Assembly: GCF_018780565.1 (NCBI RefSeq)
Contig: NZ_JADMJN010000005.1
Coordinates: 372,001 to 436,000 of the forward strand
From: Rhodoferax sp.
Lineage (GTDB): Bacteria; Pseudomonadota; Gammaproteobacteria; Burkholderiales; Burkholderiaceae_C
Length of the DNA: 64,000 bases
Direction of reading: 5' to 3'
Position numbers and translations under genes: made by a program. The notes beneath the pieces were generated by a model. That model saw nothing but the letters and a program-made list of their open reading frames with translations. It was not told the origin of the DNA and did no database searches. Shown one piece after another: positions 54,541 to 61,584 of this stretch; position 1 is the first letter of the stretch; every line of letters begins with the position of its first letter.

Positions 54541-54665
54541 TCCAGGCTCCTGATTAACCCCAAGAGACGTTGCCTGTGCAATGACCCACAATTCAGGAAG
54601 GCAACATTTGTGATGACCCTTAAAAAACCTGAGACACCATTGGTCCGTTGGTGCAAAATATCCGA

Positions 54666-56447
54666 ATGCCACACGTGAATAGACTGGACGCCTCATCCGG
54701 TGCAGACGATCTGCATTTCCTAGATGACCAAGGTCAGGATGACGGGTCGAAGCCCTTGTGCTGGCGTTTGTTCATCGTTGATGATGAGCCTGATGTGCAT
54801 CGCGCAACGACTTTTGCGTTGACCGGCGTCAATATCCTGGGTCGTCCAATTGAGTTTTTGCATGCCTACTCGGCCGACGAAGCGACAAAAATCCTGAAGA
54901 CTGAATCCAACATCGCGATCATTCTGCTGGATGTGGTGATGGAGCGTGAGGACGCGGGTCTGAATCTCGTCAGGACCATACGCAACGATCTGAAATTGCT
55001 GGACGTTCGCATCATCTTGCGCACCGGGCAACCGGGCTATGCCCCAGAGATCGAAACCATTCATGACTTCGATATCAACGATTACAAAACAAAGTCGGAG
55101 CTAACCCGCACCAAGCTCTATGCAACCGTTACCGCGGCCGTCCGTGCCTATGAGCAAATTCGCGCACTGGATGAGCTTGCCTATTACGATCGTCTTTCAA
55201 GTCTGCCCAACCGGAATCGCTTTATTACACTGATCGACGATCAGCTGGCGCGGGATGGGTGCAGTGACAGTGTCATGGCCATTCTGGATATTGATGATTT
55301 TTCAGAGGTCAACGATGCCCTGGGTCATCAGCAGGGCGACCGGCTGTTGCAGGCAGTGTCCCAACGGATGAAGACCAGTCTGTCCGATGACGTCGTGATT
55401 GCGCGTATCGGCAGCGATACCTTTGGTCTGATGGGCAGCGCGGTTTCAATCGATCCTGTACTGCTGCTGAAACTGTTCCGCCAGCCGTTTTCCGTGTTGA
55501 ACGACTCCATGATCGTTACCGCCACAGTCGGCTTGGTGCGCCTCGCGGATGTCAAGGGGTCCGGACAGGAAGCCATCAAGGACGCCAATATTGCGCTGAA
55601 ACGGGCGAAAAAAAGTCGACGGGGTAGCTATGTCGTCTATTCGGTCGACATGGGAATTGAAATCCGCGAACGCGTGCGTTTGTTGCAAAGTTTGCGTTCC
55701 GCAGTGGAAACCGAACGGCTGTTTGTGGTGTACCAGCCGCAGATCAATCTGGACAATGGTCAGGTGGTTGGCATGGAAGCCTTGCTGCGCTGGCGCAACG
55801 ATGACGGCAGCTTTGTTCCCCCTGACCGGTTCATTCCGTTAGCAGAAGCCTCGGGCCTGATCATCGCCATTGGCGACTGGGTCTTGCGTATGGCTTGCCA
55901 CGAGTTGATTCGATTGCAGGCGATGGGCCTGCCTGGCCTGAGAATGTCTGTCAATGTGTCGCAGATTCAATTCCGGCATCCGGAGTTTCTTGCAAAATTG
56001 AATACGGCCTTGGTAGACACCGGTATCAATCCGAAACACCTTGAGTTGGAAATCACCGAATCGGTGGCCATGGAGGATCCGGATTTCATTCTGGAAACAC
56101 TGGCGCTCATCAAGGGCATGGGAATTTCCATCGCCATTGATGACTTTGGCACCGGGTATTCTTCTCTGAGTCACTTGCGGCAACTGCCTGTCGACAGGCT
56201 CAAAATTGACCGTGCGTTTGTGAATGAACTCAATTCAGCCGTGCTGGGTGGGCATATTGCCTCCATGGTGATTGAGTTGGGCCGCAACCTCAAGATGACG
56301 GTGATTGCGGAAGGTATTGAAGACGAGAATCAGGCGAAGATCTTGCGCGAAATGGGTTGCCATGAGGGGCAAGGCTACCTCTATGCGAAACCCATGCCTG
56401 CGCCTGAGTTGAAAGACTGGCTGCGGGCGCGGGATACAAGCCGCTGA
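54666..56447 (+). CDS. Response regulator with degenerate GGDEF and intact EAL domain
   Basis: A 593-residue cytoplasmic protein likely to break down cyclic-di-GMP under control of a phosphorelay. The receiver domain (about 33-155) keeps its acidic pair (FIVDDEPDV) and acceptor aspartate (IILLDVVME, residue 89). The GGDEF domain (about 180-330) has the signature changed to GSDTF, so cyclase activity is unlikely. The EAL domain (about 345-590) keeps EALLRW, LELEITES, IDDFGTGYSSL and VIAEGIE, so phosphodiesterase activity is expected. ATG 54666 is preferred; TTG 54648 would add six residues. A histidine kinase gene follows nine bases after the stop. Confidence 0.9.
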   Translation: MPHVNRLDASSGADDLHFLDDQGQDDGSKPLCWRLFIVDDEPDVHRATTFALTGVNILGRPIEFLHAYSADEATKILKTESNIAIILLDVVMEREDAGLNLVRTIRNDLKLLDVRIILRTGQPGYAPEIETIHDFDINDYKTKSELTRTKLYATVTAAVRAYEQIRALDELAYYDRLSSLPNRNRFITLIDDQLARDGCSDSVMAILDIDDFSEVNDALGHQQGDRLLQAVSQRMKTSLSDDVVIARIGSDTFGLMGSAVSIDPVLLLKLFRQPFSVLNDSMIVTATVGLVRLADVKGSGQEAIKDANIALKRAKKSRRGSYVVYSVDMGIEIRERVRLLQSLRSAVETERLFVVYQPQINLDNGQVVGMEALLRWRNDDGSFVPPDRFIPLAEASGLIIAIGDWVLRMACHELIRLQAMGLPGLRMSVNVSQIQFRHPEFLAKLNTALVDTGINPKHLELEITESVAMEDPDFILETLALIKGMGISIAIDDFGTGYSSLSHLRQLPVDRLKIDRAFVNELNSAVLGGHIASMVIELGRNLKMTVIAEGIEDENQAKILREMGCHEGQGYLYAKPMPAPELKDWLRARDTSR

Positions 56448-56456
56448 GTCCGGGCC

Positions 56457-58343
56457 ATGCGTGAGCTAATTAAACTGGGTAGTCATCCCGGGGCGGTCAT
56501 TGCCGACGAAAACGTGAAGCTGGGTCGCGCCATTGTTCTGACCGCCAGCCTCTTCACAGTTCTTTTTGCCTTGCTCAAATACCTGATGGGCGATGACGCC
56601 CACGGCTCCCTCATGCGAAGCATCATTTTGGTGGCCGCGCTGGTGGCCATTGTTTCGATGCGCGCCGGACGACTGACCCTGGCCTTCGTCACCTACGGTT
56701 GGGGCGTGTGGCTTGGCATTACTTCAGAGGCACTGCTGACGGGTAGTGTCAACAATACCTTGCTTTATTTATATCCGGCACTGATTCTTGTCGGAGGATG
56801 GTTGCTGGGGGTGAGGCACGGCTACGCCATGTGTTTGATGTCTGCAATCACACTTTTCCTTTTGGCATGGATGGAGGCTTCCGGCATCAAATTCATTGAG
56901 TTTGACCGTGGCCCCTGGGGACGTGCTGCGGATATTTCGGTGATCCTTCTCGTTGGCATGTTGTTGCTTCAAAGTATCTCGCGCAGCCAGCAGCGTCAGG
57001 GTTCAAAAATGGCAGAGCTCAACGCACGCTTGAGTGAGACCGTGGCCAACCTCACTTCACGCGAAACCCAGTTAAGCCAGGCGGAATCGCGTTTCGCCAA
57101 AGTCGGGGATATTGTTCCCGCGCCGCTGTCGCTGACGGACGCAAGCACGGGCGAAACGGTGTATGTCAACAAGGCATGGGAAAGTGTACTTGGGTGGAAG
57201 CAACAAGACGTCCTTGGCAAGTCCCCGCTGGAGCTGGGCGTTTGGTACGACCCCGCCGCTCGGCAGGCCTATGGCGCAGAATTCAGGCGCAACGGCTGCG
57301 TACGCAACCTGGAGATGACGGTGCAAGGTCGCGATGGCCGATTGTTGTCTGTCTCCGTGTCGGCTGATTCGGTTGAACAGGATGGGCGGCGTCTGACCAT
57401 GAGTCTTTTGTTCGATCTGACAGATCGAAAACTGGCAGAGGCGAAAGTAATGAAGTCGAATGCCGAACTCGAGGCGAGGGTAGAGCAGCGCACGCTTGAA
57501 CTCAAAAGTGCCAATGATGAACTTTCCAATGCGCTGACGACACTGCAGCATGCCCAAAAGGAGTTGGTACAGTCTGAAAAACTGGCCGCCCTGGGGAGCA
57601 TGGTGGCTGGTGTCTCGCATGAGCTGAACACGCCGATTGGCAATGCCATGGTCGTGGCCAGTTCAATGCACGACAGGGCTCGCGAGTTTCAGGGTCTGGT
57701 CATCCGCAATGAGCTCAAGCGCTCGTTGCTGGAGCGTTTTATGACCGACAGTCTGGAAGGAGCCGAACTGGTACAGCGCTCCTTGCAGCGGGCCTCCGAT
57801 CTGGTGCACAGCTTCAAGCAGGTCGCAGTGGATCAAACTTCGGAGCGTCAACGTGTGTTCAATCTGGACGAGGTGGTTCGGGAAATCATCGCTACGCTGC
57901 GCCCCAATCTCAAAAAAATGCCATGGAAGATTGCCATTGACATCCCGCGCGACATCACGCTGGACAGCTTTCCTGGCGCACTGGGTCAAGTGACGATCAA
58001 CATCGTCATGAACGCAGCCATCCACGCATTCGCGGGGCGTACTGAAGGTCAAATTTCAGTCCATGGACGTCAGATAGACAATGAGAGTGTCGAATTGGTG
58101 TTCGCGGATGATGGCGTTGGTATGCCAGCGGACTTAATGAGTCGGATATTTGACCCCTTCTTTACCACCCGGCTGGGGACCGGAGGATCGGGCCTGGGCC
58201 TTGCGATCGTGCACCAGATGGTCACTCAGGTACTGCAAGGGCGGGTAAGTGTCGAATCCCAGGTGGGTGAGGGTAGCCGTTTCACCGTCATACTGGCCCG
58301 GATCATTGAACACCCGGTCGAGCAAGCTGTGCCCCCGGTCTGA
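56457..58343 (+). CDS. Membrane PAS sensor histidine kinase
   Basis: A 628-residue kinase. Residues 20-175 contain about five or six membrane segments. A short coil (about 180-210) and a PAS domain (about 212-330) follow. A second coil then leads to the H box GVSHELNTPIGNAMVV. The ATPase domain has VTINIVMNAAIHAF (N box), VFADDGVGMP (G1), FDPFFTTR (F) and GGSGLGLAIVHQMV (G2). It probably phosphorylates the receiver of the EAL protein nine bases upstream. No other response regulator is adjacent. Confidence 0.9.
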   Translation: MRELIKLGSHPGAVIADENVKLGRAIVLTASLFTVLFALLKYLMGDDAHGSLMRSIILVAALVAIVSMRAGRLTLAFVTYGWGVWLGITSEALLTGSVNNTLLYLYPALILVGGWLLGVRHGYAMCLMSAITLFLLAWMEASGIKFIEFDRGPWGRAADISVILLVGMLLLQSISRSQQRQGSKMAELNARLSETVANLTSRETQLSQAESRFAKVGDIVPAPLSLTDASTGETVYVNKAWESVLGWKQQDVLGKSPLELGVWYDPAARQAYGAEFRRNGCVRNLEMTVQGRDGRLLSVSVSADSVEQDGRRLTMSLLFDLTDRKLAEAKVMKSNAELEARVEQRTLELKSANDELSNALTTLQHAQKELVQSEKLAALGSMVAGVSHELNTPIGNAMVVASSMHDRAREFQGLVIRNELKRSLLERFMTDSLEGAELVQRSLQRASDLVHSFKQVAVDQTSERQRVFNLDEVVREIIATLRPNLKKMPWKIAIDIPRDITLDSFPGALGQVTINIVMNAAIHAFAGRTEGQISVHGRQIDNESVELVFADDGVGMPADLMSRIFDPFFTTRLGTGGSGLGLAIVHQMVTQVLQGRVSVESQVGEGSRFTVILARIIEHPVEQAVPPV

Positions 58344-58410
58344 AAACACTCAAGCTGGTTTTCGAGCCCATGACGGGACCCCAAATACCAAAGAACCCGC
58401 GGATCTGATC

Positions 58411-59028
58411 ATGTACCTTTCTCCCCAGTTCAATTCAAAAAACAATCAGGATGCAGCTGATTTGATGCGGGCCAACCCGTTCGCCAGCCTGATCAGCATG
58501 GACGAGGGCGGTCTGCCGTTCGTGAGTCATATTCCGCTGCATCTGGAGGAACGCAACGAGGAAAAATTCCTGCTGGGCCATGTCGCCAAAGGCAATCCGC
58601 ACTGGCGCTATCTGGCTGCACGTTCTCAAGCCCTGGTGACCTTTCTGGGGCCGCATGCCTATTTGTCGCCGCAGGTCTATCCCGACCTTGCACGTGTCCC
58701 CACCTGGAACTACCTGGCAGTGCATTGCACCGTACAGGCCACGCTGGTTGAAGACCCCACGGAAAAAGACAAGTTATTGAAGAAACTGATTGCCGATCAC
58801 GAGCCGGCTTATGCCATGCAGTGGCAAGGTTTGAGCGAGGAATTCACGCAAAAAATGCTGGGAGGTATCGTGGGTTTTGAGTTGCGCGTGACCGGGTTGC
58901 AATGCAAATTGAAGATCAACCAGCACCGGCCGGAAGCCTTTGAATCCATGAAATCCATCTATGCCTCGGGCAATGACAACGAACGCGCACTGGCGGCGTG
59001 GATGCAGCGTCTGGGCATGGGGGCCTAG
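58411..59028 (+). CDS. PaiB-like FMN-binding split barrel protein
   Basis: A 205-residue protein of the PaiB family (FMN-binding, annotated as negative transcriptional regulators from Bacillus). The chain starts MYLSPQFNSKNNQDAADLMR. It contains PFVSHIPLHLEE, HVAKGNPHWRYL, FLGPHAYLSPQVY, VPTWNYLAVHCTVQA and GIVGFELRVTGLQCKLKINQ, all conserved in the family. Regulation by it here is unproven. Its TAG stop overlaps the GTG of the next frame by one base (TAGTG at 59026-59030). Confidence 0.88.
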   Translation: MYLSPQFNSKNNQDAADLMRANPFASLISMDEGGLPFVSHIPLHLEERNEEKFLLGHVAKGNPHWRYLAARSQALVTFLGPHAYLSPQVYPDLARVPTWNYLAVHCTVQATLVEDPTEKDKLLKKLIADHEPAYAMQWQGLSEEFTQKMLGGIVGFELRVTGLQCKLKINQHRPEAFESMKSIYASGNDNERALAAWMQRLGMGA

Positions 59029-60437
59029 TGTCAAAGTTCATGGATGACCCAATCTTCATGGGAAGAGCCCTTGAGCAGGCACGCGTTGCCATGGCTGAGG
59101 GGGAAGTGCCGGTGGGTGCCGTGGTGGTTCGGGATGGGCGGGTGATCGCGGTGGGTCACAACGCACCTATTGGCAAGCATGATCCAACCGCGCATGCGGA
59201 AATCTCCGCTTTGCGTGCGGCGGCGACCGTCCTGGGTAACTACAGGCTGGACGATTGCGAGCTTTTTGTGACGCTGGAGCCCTGTGTCATGTGCGCGGGT
59301 GCGATGCTGCATGCACGACTCAAGCGCGTGGTGTTTGGTGCGCCGGATCCCAAAACCGGCGCTGCCGGGTCGGTGGTGGATTTATTCTCCGATACCAGGC
59401 TCAATCACCAGACGCAGGTTCAAGGCCAGGTACTGGCCGATGAATGCTCGGGCATGTTGCAGGCATTTTTCAAGCAAAAGCGCGAGGAAATCCGAATGAG
59501 CAGCAGCCCTTTGCGCGATGACGCCGTGAGAACACCGGATGCCCGATTTCAACAGCTTGTGGACTATCCATGGCCCGCCCACTACATGAGTGACCTGCCG
59601 GCACTTGCCGGGCTGCGCATGCATTACCTTGACATCGGTCCTGCCGATGCGCCGCTCACCTACCTCTGCCTGCATGGCAATCCCGCCTGGAGCTATCTCT
59701 ACCGGAAAATGATTCCGCCCCTTGCTGCAGCGGGAAGCCGCGTCATTGCACCCGACCTTATCGGCTTCGGAAAAAGCGACAAGCCCAAAAAAGATGACTT
59801 TCACACCTTTACCTGGCACCGACAGGTATTGCTGGAGTTTGTGGAACGTCTGGATTTAAAAAATGTTGTTCTTGTAGTCCAGGATTGGGGCGGGATACTT
59901 GGGCTCACATTGCCCATGGCCAGCGAAGCACGCTATTGCGGCTTGCTGGTCATGAACACCACTTTGGGTACCGGTGATGCCCCTTTGTCTGCCGGATTCC
60001 TGGGGTGGCGCGAAATGTGCGCCAAGAACCCGGAATTTGATGTTGCCCGGCTTTTTTCACGTGGCAATCCGCACATGAGTGCCCAGGAATGTGCCGCCTA
60101 CATGGCACCGTTTCCGGACCGTGGTCATCGTGCCGCACTGCGCGCCTTTGCACCCATGGTGCCGGAATTCGAAAACTCGGATGGTGCCGCCATCTCACGC
60201 CAGGCTCGGGATTTCTGGCGTGAGCGCTGGTCAGGCCAGACATTGATGGCTGTCGGCATGCAGGATCCCGTATTGGGTTTGCCCATGATGCAGCACTTGC
60301 AGAGTCTTATTCGAAGCTGCCCGGAGCCGATGCGTCTCGAACAAGCCGGGCATTTCGTGCAGGAGCATGGCGAACCCATCGCACAGGCTGCCGTCCAGTA
60401 TTTTTTACCCCCTCAGACCAAGCATTCAAGTTCGTGA
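59028..60437 (+). CDS. tadA: Fusion of tRNA adenosine deaminase TadA with a haloalkane dehalogenase
   Basis: One open frame encodes two enzymes. Counting from ATG 59040, residues 1-152 are TadA, which converts A34 of tRNA-Arg to inosine. Its zinc and proton-shuttle motif HAE is at 52-54 and PCVMC at 81-85. Residues 153-465 match a whole haloalkane dehalogenase of the DhlA (HLD-I) type, 313 residues long. It has HGNPAWSYLYR, nucleophile and halide tryptophan in VVQDWGG, acid in GMQDPVLG and base in AGHFVQEHG. At the seam an ATG (59496) follows GAGGAAAT, so the second part may also be made separately. The start is GTG 59028 or ATG 59040. The frame overlaps ldcA by four bases. Confidence 0.9.
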   Translation: MSKFMDDPIFMGRALEQARVAMAEGEVPVGAVVVRDGRVIAVGHNAPIGKHDPTAHAEISALRAAATVLGNYRLDDCELFVTLEPCVMCAGAMLHARLKRVVFGAPDPKTGAAGSVVDLFSDTRLNHQTQVQGQVLADECSGMLQAFFKQKREEIRMSSSPLRDDAVRTPDARFQQLVDYPWPAHYMSDLPALAGLRMHYLDIGPADAPLTYLCLHGNPAWSYLYRKMIPPLAAAGSRVIAPDLIGFGKSDKPKKDDFHTFTWHRQVLLEFVERLDLKNVVLVVQDWGGILGLTLPMASEARYCGLLVMNTTLGTGDAPLSAGFLGWREMCAKNPEFDVARLFSRGNPHMSAQECAAYMAPFPDRGHRAALRAFAPMVPEFENSDGAAISRQARDFWRERWSGQTLMAVGMQDPVLGLPMMQHLQSLIRSCPEPMRLEQAGHFVQEHGEPIAQAAVQYFLPPQTKHSSS

Positions 60438-61441
60438 AAAAACACATTTATATCTATTCACCCTCCGGCGCCGTGCGCGACAAGGCGGCATTTCGGCGGG
60501 GCATTGCCCGGCTCAAAATGCTCGGTCACGAGGTCGAAATCGATGAGGCGGCGTTGAGCAGCCACTTGCGTTTCGCGGGAGACGATGACACCCGGCTGGC
60601 GGCCATTCACCGGGCAGCGGCCAGTGGTGCGGACGTCGCCCTGATTTCCCGTGGCGGCTACGGCTTGACGCGAATTCTGGGCGGTATTCACTACAAATCG
60701 GTCGCCAAAGCCATCGACAAAGGCATGTTGTTTGTCGGTATCAGTGACTTCACCGCATTTCAGAATGCCGTTTTGGCGCGCACTGGCGCTGTCACCTGGG
60801 CTGGGCCGGCACTGTGTGAAGGCTTTGGGGTCGGTGGCAAACCTGACATGGCCGATGGCCATGGTTTCAGTGAAGAGCAGACGCCAGACGACATCATGGA
60901 GGCCTGTTTTGACGATCTCCTGAGCGGGCAGGGTGAGGGCGCAGGTTGGCGACAAAACCGTGAGTCTGCCGCGAGTGCATCTATTTCGATAGCAAAGATG
61001 CCAATGGATACGAGGACCAAGGTCTCATTTTCTATCAAGAACTCAGTTTTGTGGGGTGGCAATCTGTCCATACTGGTCTCCATGATTGGAACGCCGTATT
61101 TTCCGGACATCAAAGGCGGCATTCTCTTTCTGGAAGATGTGGCAGAACACCCTTACCGCATCGAACGCATGCTGACGCAGTTGCTGCATGCTGGCGTGCT
61201 AGGGCGCCAAAAAGCGATCGTATTGGGGCAATTCACCGAATACAAGCTGCTGCCGCATGACCGAGGGTATAAATTGCAGACCGTCGTGAACTGGTTGCGC
61301 AGCCAGATCAAGGTACCCGTGCTCACCAACTTGCCCTACGGTCATGTGCCAACCAAAGTGCTGCTGCCTGTGGGCGCCAAGACCGACCTGCTGGTGGAAG
61401 ACCGGGACGCACTGCTTTTCTGGGGCCATGAAAACGGATAG
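60434..61441 (+). CDS. ldcA: Muramoyltetrapeptide (LD-) carboxypeptidase
   Basis: A 335-residue S66-family peptidase that trims the terminal D-alanine from recycled murein tetrapeptides in the cytoplasm. The catalytic triad is visible: Ser104 in GISDFTAF, Glu234 in LFLEDVAEHPYR and His304 in YGHVPTK. ISRGGYGLTRIL is also typical. Residues about 178-203 form an extra Ser/Ala/Lys-rich loop, just before VLWGGNLSIL, that other family members lack as far as I recall. An inverted repeat (60977-61001) codes part of it. GTG 60434 overlaps the stop of the previous frame (GTGA). Confidence 0.92.
   Translation: MKKHIYIYSPSGAVRDKAAFRRGIARLKMLGHEVEIDEAALSSHLRFAGDDDTRLAAIHRAAASGADVALISRGGYGLTRILGGIHYKSVAKAIDKGMLFVGISDFTAFQNAVLARTGAVTWAGPALCEGFGVGGKPDMADGHGFSEEQTPDDIMEACFDDLLSGQGEGAGWRQNRESAASASISIAKMPMDTRTKVSFSIKNSVLWGGNLSILVSMIGTPYFPDIKGGILFLEDVAEHPYRIERMLTQLLHAGVLGRQKAIVLGQFTEYKLLPHDRGYKLQTVVNWLRSQIKVPVLTNLPYGHVPTKVLLPVGAKTDLLVEDRDALLFWGHENG
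60977..61001. repeat. Nested inverted repeat in an ldcA insertion
   Basis: GCATC (60977-60981) pairs with GATGC (60997-61001). Inside it, CTAT (60981-60984) pairs with ATAG (60989-60992) around TTCG. It lies in frame in a segment of LdcA that looks like a family-atypical insertion. Confidence 0.5.
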
Positions 61442-61584
61442 CAATTGTCGCAATTACGCTCAGATCGTGCCTTAATTGATTTGCCGCAAGTCCGGATGCC
61501 GGTTTATCATGGCCCGATGGATAACAATCTGCAAATACAGTGAGCGGGATTCCAAATAGCTCAGCTTTGGGGCCCCCGTTGAGG

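Noticed and set aside
54569..54605. Inverted repeat GTTGCC...GGCAAC after guaA as a terminator
   Set aside because: The loop is 25 bases and no T-run follows, so I cannot support a terminator call.
58249..58410. N-terminal extension of the PaiB-like frame
   Set aside because: It overlaps the end of the histidine kinase gene out of frame, and family similarity starts at ATG 58411.
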